Positions 45,512-54,400 of a stretch of 64,000 bases of DNA are shown piece after piece (the first letter of the stretch is position 1; the number at the start of each line of letters is the position of its first letter). The notes beneath the pieces were generated by a model, which was not told where the DNA came from, did not search any database, and saw nothing but the letters and a program-made list of their open reading frames with translations. Origin of the DNA: Sulfurihydrogenibium azorense Az-Fu1. Its GTDB lineage: Bacteria; Aquificota; Aquificia; Aquificales; Hydrogenothermaceae. The stretch covers positions 186,001 to 250,000 of the forward strand of contig NC_012438.1 in assembly GCF_000021545.1 (NCBI RefSeq), read 5' to 3'. A program made the position numbers and the translations under genes.

Positions 45512-46348
45512 ATGGATAACATAAAACCAGTAAGAATAAGATTTTTAGACACAAACAAATTTTCAGAAGTTATAGTACCAACAAGCATAAAAAAAGGAGA
45601 TTTTATAGTAATAGAGTCTGAAAAAGGTCATGAGCTTGTTTTAGTTATGGGAAACTGTGTTTATACAGACGATACAAAAAATTACCAGTTTATAAGAAAA
45701 GCAACCAAAGAAGATATAGTGATATTTGATAAACATGAAGAAGAAGCTCAAGAGTTTTTAAATATATGTAAAGAGGAATCTGAAAAACTTGGACTAAAGA
45801 TGAATCTACTGAAAAGTTATATACCCTTAAACCGGACAAAAGCACTTTTTTATTACACAGCAGAAAATAGGGTTGATTTTAGAGAGTTAGTAAAAATAAT
45901 GGCAAAAAGAATAAAAATGAGAATAGAGATGAGACAGGTAGGAGTGAGGGATGGAGTCCAGATAGCAGGAGCTGTTGGTGTTTGTGGACATCAATGTTGC
46001 TGTAATTTATTTTTAGATAAGTTTGAAAATATATCTGTAGAGATTTTAACAGAACAAAACCTTCCGCCAACTCCTACAAAGTTTACGGGAGTATGTGGAA
46101 GACTTATGTGCTGTTTAACTTTTGAAAAAGAAACATACAGCATAAAAAATGACCTACCTGAAATAGAATCTGTTATAGAGATAGAAGGGAAACCTTACAC
46201 AGTTAAAATGTACGATTTTATTGGAGAAAAGGTAATAGTTGCAGATGAAGAAGGAAACCTTAGAGATATTACTTTTACACAGCTTGAAAGTATGAACCTG
46301 TTAAAACCAAAAGGATGTGGAAGCTGTAATGGATGTGCAAATCATTGA
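45512..46348 (+). CDS. ricT: PSP1-domain protein, RicT/YaaT-like
   Basis: A 278-residue PSP1 family protein. It has VRIRFLDTNKF near the start, YYTAENRVDFRELV, and the cysteine-rich QIAGAVGVCGHQCCC, CGRLMCCLTFE, plus a tail ending GCGSCNGCANH. In Bacillus, RicT with RicA and RicF binds 4Fe-4S clusters and affects RNA processing and development; its partners are not seen here. Position after holB matches the Firmicute cluster. The cysteine-rich tail is longer than in Bacillus and may add a metal site. Confidence 0.88.
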   Translation: MDNIKPVRIRFLDTNKFSEVIVPTSIKKGDFIVIESEKGHELVLVMGNCVYTDDTKNYQFIRKATKEDIVIFDKHEEEAQEFLNICKEESEKLGLKMNLLKSYIPLNRTKALFYYTAENRVDFRELVKIMAKRIKMRIEMRQVGVRDGVQIAGAVGVCGHQCCCNLFLDKFENISVEILTEQNLPPTPTKFTGVCGRLMCCLTFEKETYSIKNDLPEIESVIEIEGKPYTVKMYDFIGEKVIVADEEGNLRDITFTQLESMNLLKPKGCGSCNGCANH

Positions 46349-47285
46349 TTTAGGTAAGCAAACAATAGAAGAAGAAATAAGGGCTTTAAATAGATTAAAA
46401 GAATGTCTTGATGAGAGTTTTGAGAAAGCTGTAAAACTTATATTAGAGGCTCAAGGGAAAGTAATAATAACAGGGATGGGAAAGTCTGGACTTATAGGTA
46501 AAAAGATTGCAGCAACGATGTCATCTACGGGAACACCTGCCTTTTTCCTCCATCCGGCAGAAGCTCTCCACGGAGACCTTGGCATGGTTGAAAAGAAAGA
46601 CTTGATAATAGCTATATCAAACAGTGGAGAAACTCCTGAGCTTTTAGCCATCATCCCAATCCTCAAAAGATGGGGAAATAAAATCATTGCTATAACAAAC
46701 AAAAGAGATTCATCTTTAACAAAGTACGCTGATGTGTCTTTATACCTGAATGTAGATAAAGAAGCCTGTCCTTTAAACCTTGCTCCTACCTCATCTTCTA
46801 CAGCTACACTTGTTTTAGGAGATGCTCTGGCTGTTGCTTTGCTAAGACTTAGAAACTTTACACCAGAAAACTTTGCAATGTTCCATCCCGGTGGGTCTTT
46901 GGGTAAAAAGCTTATGAAAGTAGCTGATATAATGAGGAAAGACCTGCCAATAGTTTGTGAAGATACACCTTTGAAAGAAGCTGTAATAGTTATGTCTGAA
47001 AAGGGTCTTGGCTCTACACTTGTGTTAGATAAAGACAACAACCTTACAGGTATAATAACAGACGGTGATTTAAGAAGATTTATAAACAAGGGAAAAAGTA
47101 TAGATAACTCTCTTTCGAAAGATGCTATGACAAAAAATCCAAAAACAGCTTCTCCTGATTGGTTAGTTTTACAAGCCCTTGAACTTATGGAAAGGCATAA
47201 TATAACAGTTTTACCAGTAGTAGAAGACAAAAAACCGGTTGGAATAATCCATATTCACGATATACTAAAAAGTGGGGTTATTTAA
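46329..47285 (+). CDS. kdsD: arabinose-5-phosphate isomerase (KdsD/KpsF family)
   Basis: A 318-residue protein with an SIS sugar-isomerase domain (GMGKSGLIGKKIAATMSSTG, HGDLGMVEKKDLIIAISNSGE) and two C-terminal CBS domains (starting near IMRKDLPIV and DAMTKNPKT). It converts ribulose 5-phosphate to arabinose 5-phosphate for KDO synthesis in LPS. The start is uncertain: a GTG at 46317 or the ATG at 46329 used here, which has GGAAG five bases upstream. It overlaps the end of ricT. Confidence 0.92.
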   Translation: MDVQIIDLGKQTIEEEIRALNRLKECLDESFEKAVKLILEAQGKVIITGMGKSGLIGKKIAATMSSTGTPAFFLHPAEALHGDLGMVEKKDLIIAISNSGETPELLAIIPILKRWGNKIIAITNKRDSSLTKYADVSLYLNVDKEACPLNLAPTSSSTATLVLGDALAVALLRLRNFTPENFAMFHPGGSLGKKLMKVADIMRKDLPIVCEDTPLKEAVIVMSEKGLGSTLVLDKDNNLTGIITDGDLRRFINKGKSIDNSLSKDAMTKNPKTASPDWLVLQALELMERHNITVLPVVEDKKPVGIIHIHDILKSGVI

Positions 47286-47367
47286 AAAATTTATAAAGCC
47301 TTATGATAAAATTGCTTTTAGATTTTATATTTAGTTTTATAAAAGTTTTATTTAATGAGGTGCTTTT

Positions 47368-47568
47368 ATGGGTAAAGTTATAATAGAAACCAAAGATAAC
47401 GGAGAATTAAAGATAAAAACCTCTTTAACTTTAGAACAAATAAAGAATTTAATTGAAGGAATAGAAAAAAAAGAAAAAGCAAAGAAACTTCTAAACGCTA
47501 CATTTAACACCTTAAAAGAGAATAGAGAGTTGGAAATAAAATCAGAGTTAGAATGGTATGAACAATAA
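47368..47568 (+). CDS. small antitoxin-like protein of a PIN toxin pair
   Basis: A 66-residue protein: MGKVIIETKDNGELKIKTSL begins a short beta segment, then helical LEQIKNLIEGIEKKEKAKKLL and ELEIKSELEWYEQ. I know no firm family name, but its size, the 11-bp overlap with a PIN-domain gene and the helix-rich acidic C-terminus fit an antitoxin. An ATGAGG ribosome site lies before the ATG. The 82-bp gap upstream holds TTATGATAAAATT, which resembles the start of the repeat around the first toxin-antitoxin pair. Confidence 0.72.
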   Translation: MGKVIIETKDNGELKIKTSLTLEQIKNLIEGIEKKEKAKKLLNATFNTLKENRELEIKSELEWYEQ

Positions 47569-48016
47569 AATATTTATTGATAGTTCTATTTTTATTGAAA
47601 CTTTTAAGGGAAATACTGCAGCAAAAGAAATACTGGAAGTAGCAATTGATAACTTTGACGTATTTATAAACAGTATAGTATTTTCAGAGGTTATTTTTAA
47701 ATTAATAGTTTTAAAATCAGGTAAATCTATCTTAACAATCAAAAACCAGAAAAATCTCATTTCATCTTTAATGAAAGAATTAGAAAGTTATTCAGAATTA
47801 CTTTTATTATTCAATGTTCTAGAAGAAAATAAAGAAATATTAGATATATCTCTAAAACTAATGGAAAAATATGATTTATTAACAAATGATGCTTTAATTT
47901 TAGCCACTTGCAAGTATTACGAAATAGATAAAATAGCTTCGTTGGATACGGACTTTGAAAAAGCAACTACAAACGAAAATATCAAACTTATAAGAAATGT
48001 AAATGATTTGAAATAA
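47558..48016 (+). CDS. PIN-domain (VapC-like) toxin
   Basis: A 152-residue PIN ribonuclease. The first acidic residue is in FIDSSIFIETFKGN, further acids are in NSIVFSEVIFKL and YDLLTNDALILATC, and IASLDTDFEKA ends the active-site set, so a complete four-acid metal site is likely. It would cleave RNA when the upstream small protein is lost. No terminator was found in the 106 bp between it and the convergent radical-SAM gene. Confidence 0.87.
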   Translation: MNNKIFIDSSIFIETFKGNTAAKEILEVAIDNFDVFINSIVFSEVIFKLIVLKSGKSILTIKNQKNLISSLMKELESYSELLLLFNVLEENKEILDISLKLMEKYDLLTNDALILATCKYYEIDKIASLDTDFEKATTNENIKLIRNVNDLK

Positions 48017-48122
48017 AAACATACACATAATATCTATAGGCTTTTTTGCATTTTATTTTTTTAACTTGAAAACAATATAATTTGCTAATGATTTTTTAAC
48101 AATTTCCTACTATATGTCTAGT

Positions 48123-48965
48123 TTAAAAAATCGTAAAATTTAATTTATGTAATTCTAACCTATTCACCATCAAGGTTCCGCATCCGCCTATCTTTCTTGT
48201 TCTGTATTTGTTGGATAGAGTGACTCTTATACCTTTTTCTCTCAGTCTTAAAAACAGTTCTTCGTATCTGTCGTCAGGGACTGATTTGTAAGGGAAAAAC
48301 TCAATCTCGTTGTACTTTAAAAGGGATACTCCTATACCTAACTCTTTTGCAATTTCTCCTAATTTATCAATCTCTTCGTAAGAGTCATTTTCTCCGTATA
48401 TTAAAATGTAGGCTATGTTGTAAAGTTTTTTCTTTCTGTTTGATAGTTGTTGTAGGTGGTCTTTAAATACTTGTATTAGCTGGGATATTGTGTGGGAGTT
48501 TGGAATAAGGGATTTTCTTTTTTCTTCAAAAACGCTATGGAGAGACAAGTTTACTCCGTCGTGATTTAGAGCAAGGAGCTGTTTAAAGTTTGATATAGGA
48601 AAACCTGTTGTGTAGAAGCTTACACTTAAACCTTGAGATTTAAAGTAGTCAAACGCCTGTTTAACATTTTCCCAGTTTAAAAGAGGCTCTCCTATCCCTG
48701 CAAAGGCTATACTTTCTATTTCATAACCCTTATCTTTTACCATTAAATACTGATTTATTATCTCATCAAAAGATAAATTTCTAGTCAAGCCGTTTAGCCC
48801 AGAAGCACAGAAAGAGCACTTTATAGAGCATCCTACTTGGGATGAAACACATAGAGTTTTTCTGTAGTGGACAGACTCTATAGTGTAGCCGTCATCAGTT
48901 TTTATCTCAAAAAGCGTATTTAAATCATCATTTATGATTTTTACCACTTCCATATCCATCACCAA
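48123..48965 (-). CDS. RlmN-like radical SAM protein, short form
   Basis: A 280-residue radical SAM enzyme. The cluster motif CSIKCSFC follows LCVSSQVG as in RlmN/Cfr, AFAGIGEPLLN is the GEP motif, and GGCGTLMVN near the end corresponds to the resolving cysteine of the methyl-transfer mechanism. RlmN proper has about 340-380 residues with an N-terminal helix-hairpin-helix accessory domain that is missing here, so this is a shortened paralogue; rRNA C2-methyladenosine activity or an altered substrate are both possible. It is divergent from the small gene at 49012. Confidence 0.82.
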   Translation of the reverse strand: MVMDMEVVKIINDDLNTLFEIKTDDGYTIESVHYRKTLCVSSQVGCSIKCSFCASGLNGLTRNLSFDEIINQYLMVKDKGYEIESIAFAGIGEPLLNWENVKQAFDYFKSQGLSVSFYTTGFPISNFKQLLALNHDGVNLSLHSVFEEKRKSLIPNSHTISQLIQVFKDHLQQLSNRKKKLYNIAYILIYGENDSYEEIDKLGEIAKELGIGVSLLKYNEIEFFPYKSVPDDRYEELFLRLREKGIRVTLSNKYRTRKIGGCGTLMVNRLELHKLNFTIF

Positions 48966-49011
48966 AGATTATAATTTAACTTATAAACAACATTATACAA
49001 GAGGTGATGCT

Positions 49012-49263
49012 GTGAATATAAAAGAGATAAAAGAACTTGCAAAAAAATTTACTCCCCAGCAGATAGAACAGTGTATAAACGAAGCTCTACAACATGGAAA
49101 ACCTTTAACAGAAGGTTGTAATCCATCCGGAGATATAGTTGAAGTACTAAACACCCTTGCAAAGGCTCAAACAGTTAGAGAACTGATAGAAAAGGGTATG
49201 ACAGAAACAGAAGCTATAAGAGAACTTGCAAGAAGGATAAGAGAAATCCAGTCAGTTAAGTAA
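49012..49263 (+). CDS. small conserved helical protein (DUF6952-like)
   Basis: An 83-residue soluble protein: NIKEIKELAKKFTPQQIEQ, CINEALQHGKPLTEGCN, LAKAQTVRELIEKG and EAIRELARRIREI. Similar short proteins with an LAKA...EAIRELARRIR ending occur in thermophilic bacteria; function is unknown. Two cysteines (CINEA, EGCNP) could bind metal. The frame is open upstream across the divergent gene, but AGAGGTG at 48999-49005 selects the GTG at 49012. It is the last gene before the CRISPR leader. Confidence 0.7.
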   Translation: MNIKEIKELAKKFTPQQIEQCINEALQHGKPLTEGCNPSGDIVEVLNTLAKAQTVRELIEKGMTETEAIRELARRIREIQSVK

Positions 49264-49670
49264 GCAATAGAGTTGTTGTCCTATCAAAATTTTAGCTTCA
49301 TATGTTGACAATACATTATAGTTGCATTTTTTTGGAAAGTATAGTATACTATTTGATAGTTGATAATTACTAAGTTAGACCTTGACAACTGAATAGGTGA
49401 AACTAACTTAAATTTTTGAAAAATAGGAGAATTTTGCTACTTGATATTAAGTATCATTTAGCTTTGCATCGTGAAAACAGAAAATATATTATTGTAATAT
49501 TCAAATAGTGATGCGGGTGAAAGTGGGAATATAATAGAAAATATATTTGCATTATGTGAGCTACGATGCAATTAACCTCAATTTGCAAGCGGTTAACGAA
49601 AATAAAAATTGCCTACAAAGTAGCGTCATTACTTGATTATTTAATTTTTTTTATTTTTAAAAATTAACGG
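49264..49670. other. gene-free AT-rich region, probable CRISPR leader
   Basis: About 400 bp without a gene directly before the first repeat. By its AT-richness and adjacency it is the likely leader, with transcription toward the array. Seen in it: a 12-bp palindrome ATAGTATACTAT (49341-49352), the inverted pair TTGCATCGT/ACGATGCAA (49464-49472 and 49563-49571), TTAACC/GGTTAA (49572-49577, 49591-49596) and a T-rich tract just before the first repeat. I could not place a confident promoter. Leader status is inference. Confidence 0.6.
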
Positions 49671-51391
49671 GTTTTCTCCCGACTATGAGGGAATTGAAGG
49701 AACAGTTAACTGGGTGGCTTCTAGAAAGACTGGACGTTTTCTCCCGACTATGAGGGAATTGAAGGTTCTTGTCTCTTTCTGCATACTGATATTTAGCTAG
49801 GTTTTCTCCCGACTATGAGGGAATTGAAGAAAATCAAATTTAAGTAGTGTTTTCAAACGTTTCACGTTTTCTCCCGACTATGAGGGAATTGAAGTCACTA
49901 TTTTCTGGAATAAGTACATTCCATGATGCCGTTTTCTCCCGACTATGAGGGAATTGAAGTTTAAAAAAGCTGTGGGGTATTAAATATGAAAGATGGTTTT
50001 CTCCCGACTATGAGGGAATTGAAGGTGAATTTTTATTTTTGTAGATGAAGTTTCAATGAATGTTTTCTCCCGACTATGAGGGAATTGAAGATGCAAGTAC
50101 TCTGTGAGACAGGTTTAGTAACATCTGTTTTCTCCCGACTATGAGGGAATTGAAGGGAAAACAAACAGACGAATTTGGAGGATACCAACCAGTTTTCTCC
50201 CGACTATGAGGGAATTGAAGATAGTTCATAAAATTCATCATTTCTTATTGTATAATAGTTTTCTCCCGACTATGAGGGAATTGAAGTTCTGAATCACAGT
50301 AATCAATGTAGTGAGTTGTTAAGTTTTCTCCCGACTATGAGGGAATTGAAGCTTTAACCATGATACATCCTCCTTTTAAAATTTTTTGGTTTTCTCCCGA
50401 CTATGAGGGAATTGAAGTTTACTGTTATCATGTTACACCTCCAAAAAATTTTTGTTTTCTCCCGACTATGAGGGAATTGAAGAACATTATTCATAAAACA
50501 TTCAAAGGTTGGCACGCGGTTTTCTCCCGACTATGAGGGAATTGAAGCTGTATATCTGATGATAGGTTATCGAACTCATTATTCGTTTTCTCCCGACTAT
50601 GAGGGAATTGAAGCTTCTATTTCTCTTAAACTTAACCAGATCGGATCTTGTTTTCTCCCGACTATGAGGGAATTGAAGAGTGTAGACTTTGATACAAAAA
50701 TAGACACTCCAAAAAGTTTTCTCCCGACTATGAGGGAATTGAAGATCCGAGTCAAATTTTACGAGACTTGGTGATATATATATCACCAAGTCACCAAGGT
50801 TACTGAAGTAATAGACCTGTTTTCTCCCGACTATGAGGGAATTGAAGGTATAAATCGAATCGTACGAACTATCGTAAAAATTGAAGTTTTCTCCCGACTA
50901 TGAGGGAATTGAAGATTTCTAACTCTACATAGTGAACATCAAGAAATTTAAGTTTTCTCCCGACTATGAGGGAATTGAAGTCGCTTTTTGACATTTTTTA
51001 ATTCTCGGTACCAGCGTACTTTTATTTTCTCTGGTTTTCTCCCGACTATGAGGGAATTGAAGATATCAAGATGTTATCAATCGGATAGGTCAAATAGGTT
51101 GTTTTCTCCCGACTATGAGGGAATTGAAGCTCTAATTGTCACTTGAGAATAGCATGTGAGCAAATGTTTTCTCCCGACTATGAGGGAATTGAAGTGCCAT
51201 CAATATTAAGAATTTCTGTCCATCTTTTTTCGTTTTCTCCCGACTATGAGGGAATTGAAGCTCGTCAAATTCCTGGTTTATTATTCTATGATTTTTGGTT
51301 TTCTCCCGACTATGAGGGAATTGAAGTCTACCACTCTTTTTTGTAACAATAGCTTTGTCATAGTTTTCTCCCGACTATGAGGGAATTGAAG
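49671..51391 (+). CRISPR. CRISPR array, 26 repeats, 25 spacers
   Basis: Twenty-six copies of a 29-bp repeat (GTTTTCTCCCGACTATG at the start, AGGGAATTGAAG at the end) are identical throughout, including the last. Twenty-three spacers are 36-38 nt, but spacer 17 (50745-50818) is 74 nt and spacer 20 (50981-51033) is 53 nt. The ATTGAAG end resembles the 5' handle of type I-B/I-A and III crRNAs, so transcription from left to right is inferred, with the leader on the left. No cas gene is in the window, so effector and adaptation proteins must act from elsewhere. The array ends 89 bp before the reverse gyrase ATG. Confidence 0.98.
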
Positions 51392-51440
51392 TTTCTCAAC
51401 TTTTTCTTAACTTCTAACATCTATCTTTCATCAAAATTGA

Positions 51441-51446
51441 TATAAT
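51441..51446 (+). promoter_or_regulatory. possible -10 element of the reverse gyrase gene
   Basis: A consensus TATAAT lies 34 bp before the ATG, between the last CRISPR repeat and the gene; a convincing -35 was not found. AGAGGG at 51463-51468 is the probable ribosome site. Confidence 0.45.
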
Positions 51447-51479
51447 AATTTCAAAATCAAAAAAGAGGGTCTGAAGCTG

Positions 51480-54400
51480 ATGATTTATGCTATTTTTGAA
51501 AAACTATGTCCTAACTGTCATGGAGAGATTTCTTCCTATAGATTAGAAAAAGGTCTGCCTTGTAAAAAATGCTTACCTGACGAAGATTTAGACGTATGCC
51601 AACACGTAAAACCAGGAGATATAAAACAGTTATGTCATCTTCAAGACACGCTCCAAACATGGCAAGAACATTTCCAAACCTATATAAAATCAAAACCATG
51701 GAACTTACAAAACACATGGGCAAAAAGAGTTTTTTTAAAGCACTCCTTTGTCTTACTTGCACCAACAGGAATAGGAAAAACATCATTTGGTATATCTATG
51801 GCTTCATTTTTGGCAAAACAAGGCAAAAAATCCTACATCTTACTCCCTACAAAACTACTAGTAAAACAAGTCTATGAAAAAGTAAAAAACTTTGGAGTAG
51901 ACAAAAAAGATATACTCGCAATAGGATTAGAAAAATCAAATAAAGAAAAAGAAGAAAACAAAGAAAGATTAAAAAACGCAGACTTTAAAATACTCATCAC
52001 AACTTCGATGTTCCTATACAAAAACTTTGAAATTTACCCCAGAGACTTTGAGTTTATATTCGTTGATGATGTAGACTCTTTTGTAAAAACAGCAAAAAAT
52101 ATAGATAAAGCTCTGTATCTACTTGGTTTTACACAAGAAGATATAGAAAAAGCTCTAATACTTATAAAACTAAAAGCAAAACCAAACAAAACCCAAGAAG
52201 ATTGGGATAAAATAAATCAGCTGACAGAATACCTTCAAAAACAAAGGAAAAAAATAACAGGAGTCTTAATAGTATCCTCTGCCACATCTAAACCAAGGTC
52301 AAACAGAGTTAAACTTTTTAGAGAACTTTTAGGATTTGAAATATCAAGCCCAACTTTTTATTTAAGAAATATAGTAGACAGCTACGATGAAGAATACTCC
52401 TTTGAAAAACTCCTTTACTGGATAAACAAACTTGGAAAAGGTGGACTTGTATTTATTCCTTCTGATAAAGGAAAAGAGTTTGTAGATGAGGTTGTAGAAA
52501 AGCTAAACAAACACAAGATAAAAGCCGTATCTTACGAAGAGTTAGATGACAAAAATCTCAAAAAGTTTGAAGAAGGTAAAATTCAAGTTTTAGTAGGTAT
52601 ATCTTCTTACAGAAACCCACTTGCAAGAGGTTTAGACCTTCCTCATGTTATCAGGTATGCTCTATTCTACGGAGTGCCTAAAATATCAATATCCTTAAAG
52701 TTAGAAGAAAATCTTTCCCATATGCTCTGGGCTTTAACTTCAATAAGAAGTTATGTGATTAAAAAATTTCCAGAAATCACTATAAAAATAAACCAATGGA
52801 TTACCCAGCTCCAAAAGTACCAAAACTTAACACTGGACTTTATTCAAAACAACCCACAACTTAAAGAAAAGATAGAAAACCTACAGAAAGAGATAAGAGA
52901 CTTTTTCCAAAGACCAGAAGTTTTAGAAGTTTTAAAGTCTTCAGACGAAATTGTTTTAAAACAAAAAGAAGACGGATACTACTTAATAGTGTCAGATGCC
53001 ACTGGATACCTCCAAGCCAGTGGAAGAACATCAAGACTTTACGCAGGTGGAATTACAAAAGGACTTTCCCTAATACTAATTGACGAAAAATCAGCTTTTA
53101 AACATTTAAACAAAAGAGTAAAATGGTTTAGTGAAGAGATAGAATTTGTAAACATAAACCAGGTAAACTTAGACCAGCTGATAAAACAGATTGACGAAGA
53201 TAGAGAAAAGGTTAGAAACTTTTTAACCAATTCAACTAAAACCATATCATCTTCAGACCTTCTAAAGCCAACTTTAATAATCGTAGAATCACCTACAAAG
53301 GCAAAAACAATAGCAAACTTTTTTGGAAAACCTGTAAGAAGAAAGATAAACCAAACAGAAGTCTTAGAAACATCTACCGAAGGAAGATACTTGATGATTA
53401 CAGCTTCTTTGGGACATATTTTAGACCTTGTTAAGAATATTGCATACCACGGAGTAATAGTAGAGGATAAAGAGATAATTCCTATATATGAAACAATTGA
53501 AGGAAAAGAGGAAACAGTAGAAAACCTTAGAAGACTTGCAATAGAAAATATGGAGATACTACTTGGAACAGACCCAGATGCAGAAGGAGAAAAGATATCT
53601 TGGGATTTACAAGACCTTTTAAAACCAATTTTAAAAAACATTAAAAGGATAGAATTTCACGAAGTAACAAAAAAAGCTATAACAAAAGCAATAAACGACC
53701 CACGGGATATAAATGAAAACTTAGTTAAAGCCCAAATAGTTAGAAGGGTTGCAGACAGATGGGTAGGCTTTGAGTACTCTCAACTCCTTCAAAAAGAGTT
53801 TCAAAAAAATTGGCTCTCTGCTGGAAGAGTCCAAACACCTGTTTTAGGTTGGATAATAAAACGTCAACAAGAGGCAAGCAAGAAAATATACGTAATCAAT
53901 GTTAGTATTCCTGTAGAAGATAAAAAGTTTTCCTTTGAGATAACCTTTGAGACAAAAGAAGAAGCAGAAAAGTTTTATCAAAATCTAAAAGAAGTTGAGG
54001 TAGTAGTAGAAAAAAGGTATGAAGAGGTAGAAAATCCACCTCCACCTTACAGAACAGATACACTACTTAAAGATGCCAGTGATAAATTTAGATTTACACT
54101 TCCTCAAACGATGGACTTAGCCCAAACTCTTTTTGAACTTGGATACATTACTTACCACAGAACAGATTCTATTAGAGTCTCTGATGCAGGAATATACCTT
54201 GCAAAAGAAATTATTACTCAAGAGTTTGGAGAAAACTACTTTAAACCAAGAGTTTGGGGAGAAGGTGGAGCTCACGAATGTATAAGACCAACAAAAAACA
54301 TAACTCCAGAAGATTTAGAGTCCCTTATGCTAAGTAAACAGATAGAAGGTTTGAGCTACAACCATATAAAACTTTACAAGCTAATATTCAACAGATTTAT

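Noticed and set aside
46451-47230. 259-codon open frame antisense to the kdsD gene
   Set aside because: Fully contained opposite a clear SIS-CBS protein gene; composition is that of a mirrored coding sequence.
49341-49352. AT palindrome as an operator for a specific repressor
   Set aside because: Twelve-base AT-only palindromes are common in such AT-rich DNA; no adjacent regulator is encoded.
50502-51346. Short open frames inside the CRISPR array on both strands
   Set aside because: They consist of translated repeats and spacers and have no ribosome sites; they arise because the repeat lacks a stop in some frames.
53039-53641. 200-codon open frame antisense to reverse gyrase
   Set aside because: No motif, no ribosome site, and the opposite strand encodes the conserved topoisomerase core.
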